Numbered from the stretch's first letter, positions 18,042 through 27,117 are shown. The stretch: 64,000 bases of DNA from JL08 sp039969355 (GCA_039969355.1 JBDVOA010000005.1:27236-91235), one strand, 5' to 3'. The notes: a model not told the origin generated them from the sequence alone. Numbers and translations: made by a program.

Positions 18042-19080
18042 ACCTATTGCTAACCCGACCACGCAGCGAACGGTCGGTTTTCCGGCAATAGCTCTCATCA
18101 GCACCGTAATTTTGACTTCACTGCTGGCTATGATCGCAGGCGCGTCGCCGTTTTCGGTCCTCGGGCTGATTTTGAAGGGTGCATTTGGCTCAAAATTTGC
18201 GGCGCTTGAAACGCTCAACCGAGCGACGCCTCTGATTTTCACCGGCCTCGCGGTCGCGGTTGCCTTTAGAGCAAAGCTTTGGAACATCGGAGCAGAGGCA
18301 CAACTCTATGTTGGTGCGGTGGTCACCGTTGTTCTGGGGACAGGAGCGCTCCACTGGAATTCTGCTGCTCTGATCCCTGCAATAGCTTTGGCGGCGATGC
18401 TCGCAGGTGCGCTCGTCTTGCTGTTGCCAACATTCTTGAAAACCCGATTTGGTGTTGATGAAGTTGTCACTACGCTGCTGTTGAATTTTGTGGTTTTGCT
18501 GTGGGTGTCGATGCTTTTGGAAGGCCCGCTAAAAGATCCCCTCGCGATGGGTTGGCCAAAGTCGGCGAAGCTGGTTTCCGAGGCACGTCTGCCACGTATC
18601 GTCGACGGATTACGCTTGCATTGGGGTTTTGGATTGGCGCTGATTTCAGCTGGAATGATCTGGATGATTCAGACCCGCACGACACTGGGATATGAAATGC
18701 GCGCAGTAGGGCAAAACAAAGAAGCTGCGCGATTTGCGGGGATTCCCGTCAACATTGTCCTGATTAAAACTGCGCTTTTGTCTGGTGGGTTGGCCGCCCT
18801 TGCGGGTTTTTCGGAAGTGGCGGGATTGAAGGGTAGTCTGACCTTGGATTTATCGCCGGGCTTTGGGTATACCGGCATTATTGTCGCGATGTTGGCCTTG
18901 TTAAATCCACTGGCGGTTGTGGTGGCAGCATTGTTTGTAGCCGGGATATTTGTCGGCGCGGATTCAATGAGCCGGGCCGTCGGGGTGCCGACCTATCTGG
19001 CTGACATTATGCTTGCCACAGCCCTGCTGATGATGGTTCTGGCGATCATGCTTACCCGCTTTCGCGTGCGTTGGGACTAG
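18031..19080 (+). CDS. BMP-type ABC transporter permease 1
   Basis: Membrane permease of the BPD_transp_2 family (the branch including YufP and NupP). The chosen start, MRLEPIANPTTQ at 18031, overlaps the end of the ATPase gene by 11 bases; the frame is open for 25 codons further upstream but that lies inside the ATPase gene. The 349-residue product has about nine membrane segments and the conserved pieces LNRATPLIFTGLAVAVAFRA, LWNIGAEAQLYVGA, TLGYEMRAVGQNKEAARFAG and AGFSEVAGL. These match permeases that pair with BMP binding proteins. Confidence 0.92.
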   Translation: MRLEPIANPTTQRTVGFPAIALISTVILTSLLAMIAGASPFSVLGLILKGAFGSKFAALETLNRATPLIFTGLAVAVAFRAKLWNIGAEAQLYVGAVVTVVLGTGALHWNSAALIPAIALAAMLAGALVLLLPTFLKTRFGVDEVVTTLLLNFVVLLWVSMLLEGPLKDPLAMGWPKSAKLVSEARLPRIVDGLRLHWGFGLALISAGMIWMIQTRTTLGYEMRAVGQNKEAARFAGIPVNIVLIKTALLSGGLAALAGFSEVAGLKGSLTLDLSPGFGYTGIIVAMLALLNPLAVVVAALFVAGIFVGADSMSRAVGVPTYLADIMLATALLMMVLAIMLTRFRVRWD

Positions 19081-19082
19081 CG

Positions 19083-20027
19083 ATGGAGATTCTCGATATC
19101 CTTCTCTCTGCAAGCTTTTGGGCGGCCGCCATCCGCATCGCCAGCCCACTGATATTCGCCGCCCTTGGTGAACTAATTTGCGAACGTGCCGGTGTTTTGA
19201 ATCTTGGAATTGAAGGTATCATGGTCGTAGGCGCATTTGCCGGGTGGATGACGGTCTTTGTTGGAGGCGGTCTGTGGATGGGTGTAGGCGTGGCGATGGG
19301 TGCTGGCATGTTATTTGGCTTGTTGCATGGCACTTTGACGGTACCTTTCGGCTTGTCTCAGCATGTCGTCGGTCTTGGGATCACGTTATTGGCGACGTCA
19401 CTGACCTACTTTTGTTATCGTCTGGCCCTACCCGAAGTTACATCGCCGCCCAAGATCGAGGCATTTCAGCCGCTTGCCATCCCAATTTTGTCGGACATAC
19501 CTGTTTTGGGAGAGGCTTTGTTCAACCAGACTTCTTTGACCTATCTGGCGTTTGCCTTGGTCGTTGTGGTTTCGTTGGTCCTTTATCGCACTCCACTTGG
19601 CCTGGCTCTGCGGGCGGTGGGCGAAAACCCTTCCGCAGCGGCGGCCCAGGGCCTGTCGGTTAGCGCCATTCGGATCGGCGCGGTGATGGTCGGTAGCGGC
19701 TTTATGGCCGTTGGTGGAGCATTCCTGACGATGTCCGCATTTAACTCGTTTTTCTTTGAAATGGTCAATGGGCGGGGCTGGATCTGCATCGCCCTGGTTG
19801 TGTTTGGATCCTGGAAGCCGGGAAAAACGCTGATTGGTGCGATCCTGTTTGCTGCTTTTGATGCACTTCAAATCAGAGTGCAACAAACACCGATTGGTGC
19901 GGATGTGCCCTACCAGATATTTCTGATGATGCCGTATCTGTTGTCAATTTTGGCACTGGTGATCATGTCACGTCGTGCAGAAGTCCCTGCAGCATTGATG
20001 GTGCCGTTCAACAAAGGAGAGCGCTGA
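19083..20027 (+). CDS. BMP-type ABC transporter permease 2
   Basis: Second membrane permease of the importer (YufQ/NupQ-like), about 314 residues. The ATG at 19083, two bases after the preceding stop, is taken as start; the TTG at 19071 inside the previous gene is less likely. Conserved features are ASPLIFAALGELICERAGVL, NLGIEGIMVVGAFAG and LGLALRAVGENPSAAAAQG. The two permeases are the usual heterodimer of this family. Its last base coincides with the first base of the amidohydrolase gene, so the two are translationally coupled. Confidence 0.92.
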   Translation: MEILDILLSASFWAAAIRIASPLIFAALGELICERAGVLNLGIEGIMVVGAFAGWMTVFVGGGLWMGVGVAMGAGMLFGLLHGTLTVPFGLSQHVVGLGITLLATSLTYFCYRLALPEVTSPPKIEAFQPLAIPILSDIPVLGEALFNQTSLTYLAFALVVVVSLVLYRTPLGLALRAVGENPSAAAAQGLSVSAIRIGAVMVGSGFMAVGGAFLTMSAFNSFFFEMVNGRGWICIALVVFGSWKPGKTLIGAILFAAFDALQIRVQQTPIGADVPYQIFLMMPYLLSILALVIMSRRAEVPAALMVPFNKGER

Positions 20028-21310
20028 TGTTTGATCTGATCGTCAAAGGTGGGTCTCTTCCAGACGGGTGCGTTGCAGACATTGGTATCGAAGGCGACAG
20101 AATCACCGCCATCGGCAAGCTCGAAGTCGAAGGGGCCCAGGTTGTCGAAGCGAACGGTGATCTCGTCAGCCCGCCATTTGTAGATCCGCATTTCCACATG
20201 GACGCAACGCTGTCCTATGGCACGCCGCGGATCAACAAATCCGGGACTTTGCTGGAAGGCATCGGACTTTGGGGAGAACTGAAGCAGGTGATGACGCAAG
20301 ACGAAGTCGTCGAACGCGCGCTTGCGTATTGTGACTGGGCGGCTTCGATGGGACTACTGGCCATCCGAAGTCATGTGGACACCTGCGATGATCGGCTGAT
20401 GGGGGTCGAGGCACTGTTGGAAGTCAAGAAACAGGTTTCCGGATATATAGACCTGCAGCTCGTCGCTTTTCCTCAGGATGGGCTTTATCGCGATCCAACC
20501 GCATTGCAGAGTACCATTCGCGCGCTTGATATGGGCGTGGATGTGGTTGGCGGTATCCCTCATTTTGAACGCACGATGGCAGACGGTGCAGCGTCGGTAA
20601 CCGCGCTATGTGAAATGGCGGCACAGCGCGGTTTGATGGTTGATATGCACTGCGATGAGACCGATGACCCGATGTCGCGCCATATCGAGACGTTGATCTT
20701 TGAAACTCAACGGCTGGGGTTGCAGGGGCGCGTTGCAGGGTCACATCTGACCTCCATGCACTCGATGGACAATTATTATGTCTCAAAACTGCTGCCGTTG
20801 ATGGCCGAGGCTGAAGTTGCCGCCATTCCCAATCCTTTGATCAACATCATGCTTCAAGGCCGGCATGATGCTTTTCCAAAACGACGAGGGCTGACCCGGG
20901 TGAAAGAGATGCTTGCCTTGGGCATTACAGTTGGGTTCGGGCAGGATTGCGTTATGGATCCATGGTACTCACTGGGGACGGCTGACATGCTGGACGTTGC
21001 GTTTATGGGGCTTCATGTCGCTCAGATGAGCAGCCCGGAAGAGATGCGCCAGTGCTTTGAAATGGTCACCAATGTAAACGCGAGAATCATGGGGCTCACA
21101 GATTATGGATTGCGCGTCGGCGCCAAGGCATCGCTTGTTGTGCTGGACGCAGGCAATCCGATTGAGGCCGTGCGACTAAGGCCGGATCGCTTGTGCGTGA
21201 TTGCGGCGGGTAAGGTTATATCTTCGAAGATTAAAAACGAGGCGCGTCTATCGCTTCCTGGTCGACCAGTCGGTGTACGCAGACGGCACAAGGCGCATTC
21301 AGGGTCTTAG
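20027..21310 (+). CDS. Cytosine deaminase-like amidohydrolase (CodA family, variant active site)
   Basis: Metal-dependent deaminase of the amidohydrolase superfamily, very similar in layout to E. coli CodA (both about 427 residues). Metal ligands are His55 and His57 in DPHFHMD, then MHCDE (His/Glu) and SHLTSMHS, and Asp307 in FGQDCVMDPWY. The substrate Gln in VAFPQDG and the QGRHDAFPKRRGLTRVKEML segment are conserved. The residue after the metal Asp is Asp314 in CodA but Cys308 here, a change that I recall is connected with 5-methylcytosine deaminases, so the substrate may not be plain cytosine. The gene closes the BMP importer operon, suggesting the imported base or nucleoside is its substrate or precursor. 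Its 3' end overlaps the convergent BKACE gene by 12 bases. Confidence 0.88.
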   Translation: MFDLIVKGGSLPDGCVADIGIEGDRITAIGKLEVEGAQVVEANGDLVSPPFVDPHFHMDATLSYGTPRINKSGTLLEGIGLWGELKQVMTQDEVVERALAYCDWAASMGLLAIRSHVDTCDDRLMGVEALLEVKKQVSGYIDLQLVAFPQDGLYRDPTALQSTIRALDMGVDVVGGIPHFERTMADGAASVTALCEMAAQRGLMVDMHCDETDDPMSRHIETLIFETQRLGLQGRVAGSHLTSMHSMDNYYVSKLLPLMAEAEVAAIPNPLINIMLQGRHDAFPKRRGLTRVKEMLALGITVGFGQDCVMDPWYSLGTADMLDVAFMGLHVAQMSSPEEMRQCFEMVTNVNARIMGLTDYGLRVGAKASLVVLDAGNPIEAVRLRPDRLCVIAAGKVISSKIKNEARLSLPGRPVGVRRRHKAHSGS

Positions 21311-22126
21311 ATCCAATATGCTGCGTGCTTGGGCACAAGTGGCGACAGGTCTTTCGTATTTTTCACACAGCTTCACGGCGCGCTGAACAAGCGCAGCGTT
21401 GGACGGTGCTAAAGTGTTTCGATCAAGTCGCATGTTATCTTCCAAACCGGTACGTGTATGCCCGCCTGCCGCAATGCACCATTCGTTGACCTCGATCTGG
21501 GCCGGGCCAACACCGGCACCGCACCATTGTGCATCTGGGACCAAACGATTGACTGTTTTGATATAATACCCAAATACATCCCGATCCGCAGGCATGGCGT
21601 TTTTTACGTTCATGACAAACTGAATGTATAATTTCCCTGGGATTCGACCGTCCCTATTCATCGCGGCGGCTTGATGGATGTGGGATAGATCAAATGCCTC
21701 GATTTCGGGTTTGACTGTATATTCGCGCATCTCCGCTGCGAGCCAGTCCACGAGATCGGGCGGATTTTCGTAGACCCGTGTGGGAAAGTTGTTTGAGCCG
21801 ACGGAAAGCGAAGCCATATCCGGGCGCAACGACAGCATTCCGCCTCGCTCTGTACCCGCGCCGGAACGCCCACCGGTTGACAGCTGGATGATCATGCCGG
21901 GACAATGTTGTTGGACCCCTTCCATCAGGCGCGCGAACTTTTCGGGGTCGGAGGATGGCGTCTCATCATCATTGCGAACATGAGCGTGGCAAATTGCAGC
22001 CCCGGCGTCGTATGCTTCATGTGTCGATTCAATCTGCTCGGCAACGGTCGTGGGAACAGCTGGGTTGTTTGCTTTGCGCGCAACGGAGCCCGTAATTGCA
22101 ACACAGATTATGCAAGGCTTTTTCAA
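21299..22126 (-). CDS. BKACE family beta-keto acid cleavage enzyme (DUF849)
   Basis: A 275-residue zinc enzyme of the family typified by 3-keto-5-aminohexanoate cleavage enzyme (Kce), which condenses a beta-keto acid with acetyl-CoA to give acetoacetate and a new CoA ester. Zinc ligands are His47 and His49 in ICHAHVR and the Glu of RTGLEDN, where the Arg and Asp are also catalytic. LSTGGRSG supplies the conserved Ser. The Kce Glu14 position (ITGAE in Kce) reads ITGSV here, placing it in another substrate subgroup; the substrate cannot be told. It converges on the cytosine-deaminase-like gene with a 12-base overlap of coding sequence. Confidence 0.9.
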   Translation of the reverse strand: MKKPCIICVAITGSVARKANNPAVPTTVAEQIESTHEAYDAGAAICHAHVRNDDETPSSDPEKFARLMEGVQQHCPGMIIQLSTGGRSGAGTERGGMLSLRPDMASLSVGSNNFPTRVYENPPDLVDWLAAEMREYTVKPEIEAFDLSHIHQAAAMNRDGRIPGKLYIQFVMNVKNAMPADRDVFGYYIKTVNRLVPDAQWCGAGVGPAQIEVNEWCIAAGGHTRTGLEDNMRLDRNTLAPSNAALVQRAVKLCEKYERPVATCAQARSILDLRP

Positions 22127-22250
22127 GACGAAAGCGTCTCCTGAGTTCGTATCAGCCGAAAAGCCCTTTCAAAAATGGGGTATCTTAACGATCTCAGCCA
22201 TTCTTACTGCGGATTTATCGATCTTCAAGGCTCGTGCGGCAATTCAAAGA

Positions 22251-23555
22251 TCAGATTTGACGTATTTTCAGTTTCGAAATTCGGTTGCCATCGCGAGCGG
22301 CAACTTCAAAACGGAAGCCGTGAAATGAAAACACCTGGCCGACACTGGGGATCATCTGCGCTTCGTGGATCACCAATCCGGCGACTGTGTTGGCTTCTTC
22401 GTCAGGTAGCGTCCAATCCGTTGCGCGATTCAAATCGCGGATCGTCATTGCGCCGTCGACCATATGGACATCATTGTCCAACTTCCTCACCGGGTGCTCG
22501 GCGTCAGGGTCAAATTCATCTGTAATTTCCCCGACGATTTCTTCCAGAATATCCTCGAGCGTGATCAATCCTTGAAGGGATCCATATTCATCTACCACAA
22601 GGGCAAAATGACTTCGCATACGCAGGAACTGGCGCATCTGATCGTCCAAAGTTGTGGTTTCAGGGACGAAATAGGGTGGCATCGTCACATCTTCGATCCT
22701 GAAGTTTTTGAGGCCCTCGTCTCCTGATTTGCCGCGGACGAGTTTGTGCATCGCGCGCAACAGGTCCTTCGCGTGCACGACACCAATGATGTTTTCCTGG
22801 TCTCCCTTAAACACCGGCAGCCGGGTGTGATTGCTTTCAAGACATTGATTAAGGATCTGATCCGGGGCATGCGCCGCATTAACCATCTCAATGCCCGAAC
22901 GATGAAGCATGATCTCTTCTACTGCCCGTTCGCCAAGGTCAAGTGCGCCAAGTATACGGTCGCGATCTTCCTTTTCCACGACCCCTTCGGAATGACCAAG
23001 TTGCAACGCCCCGGCGATTTCCTCGCGGACTGCAAGCACGTTTTTGTCCGGGTCAATTTGTACGCCGACCAAGCTGAGCATGCCGCGTACAAACAGTCGG
23101 ACCACCCCAACGATCGGGGAAAAGATCAGAATTACAATCCGAATGAGAGGAGAGACAAGTGCCGCCGCTCGTTCTGCATTGGTGATTGCGTAGGTCTTAG
23201 GCAGCACCTCTGCAAAGATCAAAACCAATAGCGTCATAATCAAAGTTGCCAAGGCGACACCGCTTTCCCCAAAAGCGCGGGTAAAGATGACAGTGGCCAG
23301 AGACGCGGCCAAGATGTTCACTAAATTGTTGCCCAGCAGAACCGATCCAATCAACCGTTCATTGTCTTCGGTTATGTCAAGCGCGCGCTGTGCACCTTTG
23401 TTGCCCTTGTCGGCCTGCGCTCGCAATTTACCTCGTGATGCGGCGGTGAGCGCGGTCTCTGAACCTGAAAAGAAACCAGAAAGCACGAGAAGAAAAAGGA
23501 TCACACCAGCGGTGATCCAGAACGCGCCATCGAGTGCGGCGGGAGCAGTGTCCAT
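22251..23555 (-). CDS. CNNM/CorC-HlyC family membrane protein with CBS pair
   Basis: Inner-membrane protein of the family often called hemolysin or CorC-type magnesium efflux protein. About residues 1-200 form the DUF21/CNNM transmembrane domain (GVILFLLVLSGFFSGSETAL, ARAFGESGVALATLIMTLLV-like helices). A CBS pair follows (about 210-340: HRSGIEMV, NHTRLPVFKGDQENIIGVVH, LVVDEYGSLQGLITLEDILE), then the CorC_HlyC domain (EANTVAGLVIHEAQMIPSVG). Length and order are normal for the family. It lies downstream of xerD on the same strand with a 218-base gap. Its real role (Mg/Co efflux or another) is inferred from the family only. Confidence 0.92.
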   Translation of the reverse strand: MDTAPAALDGAFWITAGVILFLLVLSGFFSGSETALTAASRGKLRAQADKGNKGAQRALDITEDNERLIGSVLLGNNLVNILAASLATVIFTRAFGESGVALATLIMTLLVLIFAEVLPKTYAITNAERAAALVSPLIRIVILIFSPIVGVVRLFVRGMLSLVGVQIDPDKNVLAVREEIAGALQLGHSEGVVEKEDRDRILGALDLGERAVEEIMLHRSGIEMVNAAHAPDQILNQCLESNHTRLPVFKGDQENIIGVVHAKDLLRAMHKLVRGKSGDEGLKNFRIEDVTMPPYFVPETTTLDDQMRQFLRMRSHFALVVDEYGSLQGLITLEDILEEIVGEITDEFDPDAEHPVRKLDNDVHMVDGAMTIRDLNRATDWTLPDEEANTVAGLVIHEAQMIPSVGQVFSFHGFRFEVAARDGNRISKLKIRQI

Positions 23556-23773
23556 TTCAGTCGTTGTCCTTTATCCTAAGATGCAGGTTATGGGGCCGCA
23601 CAGCGCTTCAATCAAGGGACGGTATTGAGAAGAATGCGGATTTGGGTTTTTCGCTTGAATTAGAACACGTCGTAAACAACTGGCTCCGAAGCGGCGCCTC
23701 ATCTTGTTCCAAGCCAGTATTATTGCCCAAAGCTTCGCGGCGTAATTGGCAGAAATATGGCATTGAGTGTGGT

Positions 23774-24751
23774 CTAACGATCCTCCGAAGATGTGTTGCC
23801 GCCAGACTTGCGTCGACTGTTCTTTGCCAGCGGGTGATGATCCAGCACCAGATCAGACAATCGTTCATCCAAAACGTGGGTATAGATTTCCGTAGTTGAG
23901 ACGTCTGCATGTCCAAGAAGTGTCTGAATGACTCTCAAATCAGCACCATTGGCCAGTAAATGCGTTGCAAATGCATGACGCAACGTATGCGGTGTCACTT
24001 TCCCGGGATCAACGCCACCTGAAACCGCAAGCTCCTTTATCAGCAGATAAAACCAGTTCCGTGTCAGGTGGCCTGATTTGCCGCGCGATGGAAACAGATA
24101 TCGAGACGCGGGCACACCATTGGATTTTGCGCTGTCCTGCTGGTCTTCCCAGCACGACAACCACCCTGTGAGCGCCTCTCGGGCTGGGGGGGACAATGGC
24201 ACCATACGTTCCTTGTTGCCTTTGCCAAGCACAAGCAACATGCGGGGATTTCCACGTGCGGAACTGACGGGCAGCGCCACTAATTCGCTGACGCGCATGC
24301 CAGTCGCATAGAGCAGTTCCATCATGCATGCATTGCGCAGTTTGTCTTCGACCGTTCGTCCGGTTGTTCGGGACGCGCTGAGTAATTTGTCGACTTCAAG
24401 TACATCAAGCGTTTTCGGCAGGCGCTGGGCACGTCCCGGGCCTTTGATCTGAATCGCCGGATTGTCTGAACGCCACCCTTCGTCAAATGCAAAGCGGTAA
24501 AATTGCTTTATTGCCGACAGCCGTCGGGCTCTGGTCGCGCGCGACAATCCCTGAGCATCGCAGTCTATCAGGTAAGCTTCGATCTGGTCGCGTGTCGCGG
24601 ACACAAGCCGAGTATTGCTGCGCCCAGCCCAGTCGATGAAATCTTTGAGATCGCGGCCATAGGCCAGCAAAGTGTTGTTAGCTGCTCCGAATTCTGCGGC
24701 TTGGGCTTCCAGAAAAGCCGATATCCACCGATGGTCAGCGCCCGGCGTCAT
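23774..24751 (-). CDS. xerD: Tyrosine recombinase XerD
   Basis: Site-specific recombinase that, with XerC, resolves chromosome dimers at dif under FtsK control. The 325-residue protein has an N-terminal SAM-like core-binding domain (1-105) and a catalytic domain with all key residues: Arg153 (ATGMRVSEL), Lys177 (LGKGNKER), His255 and Arg258 (HTLRHAFATHLL), His281 (LLGHADVSTTEIY) and nucleophile Tyr290. Family members in Roseobacters lie near aroK-aroB as here. It starts one base after the stop of the periplasmic-protein gene, hence the same operon. No dif or integron context is present. Confidence 0.95.
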   Translation of the reverse strand: MTPGADHRWISAFLEAQAAEFGAANNTLLAYGRDLKDFIDWAGRSNTRLVSATRDQIEAYLIDCDAQGLSRATRARRLSAIKQFYRFAFDEGWRSDNPAIQIKGPGRAQRLPKTLDVLEVDKLLSASRTTGRTVEDKLRNACMMELLYATGMRVSELVALPVSSARGNPRMLLVLGKGNKERMVPLSPPAREALTGWLSCWEDQQDSAKSNGVPASRYLFPSRGKSGHLTRNWFYLLIKELAVSGGVDPGKVTPHTLRHAFATHLLANGADLRVIQTLLGHADVSTTEIYTHVLDERLSDLVLDHHPLAKNSRRKSGGNTSSEDR

Positions 24752-24752
24752 C

Positions 24753-26288
24753 TTAGGTCTCTATATTGCGCAGCATCAACTGCAGGCTTGCACGGCGCGC
24801 AATGTCCTCGAGTCCAAATGCACGAAATGCGGCTAAGGATCGGGTCAGAGAGTTCAGATCGCCCTTCGCACCCCGATCAAATAAGACCATTGCGCGCAGG
24901 ATCGCCTCGCCCAACTGACCTTTGGTTGCCAAATCAGTCAACTCGCGGGGGGCCAACTCAGGACCAAACGCCTCGGCGATGGCGGTCGCGACGGGATCAG
25001 GTGGAACTATCCCAGAGACATCACCTTTGGCCAGTCCGCTCAGAAAAGGGGCGCGCGAAGCTTGTTCCCGATAGTGCTGCGCAGCCATTGCATAGTCTGG
25101 CGATAGTAATGCGACCTGGTAGGCGTCACTGGCCGGAATTCCATTCAGCGGCAGCCCAAGAAGATCAGGCGCAAAGGTCTGTGCAAAAGATACATCGAGT
25201 TTTACCGACTGCATGGCGTGCCAGGCGTCGGGCAAGGTTTTGGATACTGCGTCCGTGCTGCGGCTTTTTAGCGCCGTGTCGAAGCGCTGAATTGCTTCCA
25301 CACGGTCCCAGATGCCGCCCGAGGCGGCTGGTCTTCGGGCAGTGTATATTCCCAGCAATCGATTCGCGGGCAATGCTCCGCTGCGGCTCAGTCGTTCAGC
25401 AGCTTCCAATTGTGGCTTCCAGCCCGCGACATCTCGCAGATCTGCACCGGCGTATACGCGGGGGAGCGACGCGGCAGCCAGCGGCTCACCAACAGCTTCA
25501 CGCAATCGAAATACTAATGGCGTGACTAGTGCTGGTTCGATCAACGGCAAAGAATGCTCAGAATTATCGAGTTCTAGAAATCGTGCCAGCAGGGCGTGTT
25601 CTTGATTGTGGATCAAGCCAAGAGCATGACCCGATTCAAGCATGAGCGCTGCATTTTGCCAGCCGCCAGCGCGCGCCGTGCAGAACACCCGTGCGCTATA
25701 ACTTGGTGCAAGATGTGGGGCACGGACCATCACCGCGCAGGCGGTGTCTTCAGCTCCTGTTAGCAAGCTCACATCAAACCATCGCGAAAACAGCGCCGCT
25801 GACCGCTCCGGCATGGCCTGCTCAACCAGAGACCGAGCTGGTTCGAGTGCGCCGAGTGCGATCAGTTTATCGATGCGGGCCAAGAGCAGAGTTTGAGCGC
25901 CCCTGTCACCTGGGATTTGTTCAGCCTCAGCCAGCAAGAGCTTATAGAGCAGCGTCTGCATCGCAGGCAGTTCCTCTACCGGCAAATCCGAGATCAATTG
26001 CGCGAGGGCGTCGGGCTCGGAACCGCTCCACAAGGTACCGGGTAATCCCGTTATGCGCTGCGGAACCAGACCAACCGAGCGGGTGGCACCCCTTTCCAAA
26101 GGGACAACCGATACCACGGGACGGTTGGCATTCTCAGTGGTCGGTGGTTCATTTGGCGCAATCGCAGCTGGCGAGGGACGGTTCTGATTCAACCAGTCAA
26201 TCGCAGACAGGGGTTGTTGCGCACCCGCCGACTGTCCTGCCAATGTTAGAAACAGCGGCAAAATAACAGCCCTGATGTCAGTCCGCAT
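24753..26288 (-). CDS. Exported protein of unknown function
   Basis: I do not recognise this 511-residue protein. It has a signal peptide (MRTDIRAVILPLFLTLAGQS then AGAQ) followed by a low-complexity proline/asparagine-rich stretch to about residue 60. The remainder is alanine- and leucine-rich and probably helical, with several loosely repeated helix pairs reminiscent of TPR-like solenoids (for example DKLIALGALEPARSLVEQAM). No catalytic motif is seen. The start codon overlaps the end of a 49-residue membrane peptide gene by 11 bases, and the stop is one base from xerD, so all three are co-transcribed. It is probably periplasmic. Confidence 0.8.
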   Translation of the reverse strand: MRTDIRAVILPLFLTLAGQSAGAQQPLSAIDWLNQNRPSPAAIAPNEPPTTENANRPVVSVVPLERGATRSVGLVPQRITGLPGTLWSGSEPDALAQLISDLPVEELPAMQTLLYKLLLAEAEQIPGDRGAQTLLLARIDKLIALGALEPARSLVEQAMPERSAALFSRWFDVSLLTGAEDTACAVMVRAPHLAPSYSARVFCTARAGGWQNAALMLESGHALGLIHNQEHALLARFLELDNSEHSLPLIEPALVTPLVFRLREAVGEPLAAASLPRVYAGADLRDVAGWKPQLEAAERLSRSGALPANRLLGIYTARRPAASGGIWDRVEAIQRFDTALKSRSTDAVSKTLPDAWHAMQSVKLDVSFAQTFAPDLLGLPLNGIPASDAYQVALLSPDYAMAAQHYREQASRAPFLSGLAKGDVSGIVPPDPVATAIAEAFGPELAPRELTDLATKGQLGEAILRAMVLFDRGAKGDLNSLTRSLAAFRAFGLEDIARRASLQLMLRNIET

Positions 26289-26427
26289 TCAGTATCACCG
26301 GCTCTCTCACTTCAACTTGCGGTGCGGAAAAATCAGCGCCAAAAAATGGCCCCAGGTAGGCATATGCCACCAGCGCGATGAATCCCAACACGCACAGATA
26401 TAGCAATGCCTTGATCAATCGCCGCAT
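26278..26427 (-). CDS. Small membrane protein, 49 residues
   Basis: A short ORF that begins MRRLIKALLYLCVLGFIALV and ends REPVILNAD. It has a positively charged N terminus, one hydrophobic segment (about residues 5-27) and a short acidic tail, so it should sit in the inner membrane with its C terminus in the periplasm. A gaggg site lies five bases before the ATG. Its stop overlaps the start of the exported-protein gene by 11 bases, and the divergent aroK starts 94 bases away. The good start site, coding-like composition and overlap make it real; no function is known to me. Confidence 0.75.
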   Translation of the reverse strand: MRRLIKALLYLCVLGFIALVAYAYLGPFFGADFSAPQVEVREPVILNAD

Positions 26428-26520
26428 GTTTCCCTCAATTCTTCATATATACTGCGGTCTTTGCCCGCTGCTGAAACTTATATATGGCCTTTTTGGTAAG
26501 ATCACGTCATTCACGACAAA

Positions 26521-27117
26521 ATGAGCGAATTTAGGCATAACATGTCCCGGGATGGCAGCGATGAAACACAGTACCTACTAAAAAAGACAGTTGTTTTGGT
26601 TGGTATGATGGGCGCCGGAAAAACCGCTGTGGGCAGGGCCCTGGCGATACGGCTCAACGTGCCTTTCCTGGATAGCGACAGCGAGATTGAAGTGGCGGCC
26701 GCCCGCACGATTGCCGAGATTTTTGAGCGGGATGGCGAAGGATTCTTTCGGGCAAAGGAAACCCAAATCATCGCACGACTGCTGGCCGAGAAGCGCGGAA
26801 TTCTCTCTACGGGTGGCGGGGCCTATCTGGCACCGCAAAACCGCAAGGAAATTTCGGAGAATGGTGTCGCGGTGTGGCTGGATGCCGATCTTGATTTGCT
26901 GTGGGCGCGTGTGCGCCACAAGGACACTAGGCCGCTTCTGCGCACACCTGATCCGCTGGGCAAACTCACCGAAATCTATGAGGAACGGGTTCCCATTTAT
27001 CGTCAGGCCAATCTTTCCGTCAAAGCGAACAAGCGTTATTCGATCGAAAAAATGGTAGATCGAGTGGTCGAAGCGTTGCTCAGTCGACCAGACGTTCTGG
27101 AGGTGAAAACAACATGA
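26521..27117 (+). CDS. aroK: Shikimate kinase
   Basis: Phosphorylates shikimate with ATP (chorismate pathway, cytoplasm). The 198-residue protein has the P-loop GMMGAGKT (28-35), the shikimate-binding DSDSEIE and FFRAKE segments, the GGGAY motif and the lid Arg in RPLL. ATG 26521 is taken as the start; ATG 26542 is possible. The gene overlaps aroB by four bases (ATGA). The 93 bases upstream must hold promoters for both aroK and the divergent small-protein/xerD operon. Confidence 0.96.
   Translation: MSEFRHNMSRDGSDETQYLLKKTVVLVGMMGAGKTAVGRALAIRLNVPFLDSDSEIEVAAARTIAEIFERDGEGFFRAKETQIIARLLAEKRGILSTGGGAYLAPQNRKEISENGVAVWLDADLDLLWARVRHKDTRPLLRTPDPLGKLTEIYEERVPIYRQANLSVKANKRYSIEKMVDRVVEALLSRPDVLEVKTT

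Noticed and set aside
24503..25525. 340-codon open frame antisense to the exported protein and xerD
   Set aside because: Arg/Ser/Cys/Pro-rich, no start site; both minus-strand genes are well supported.
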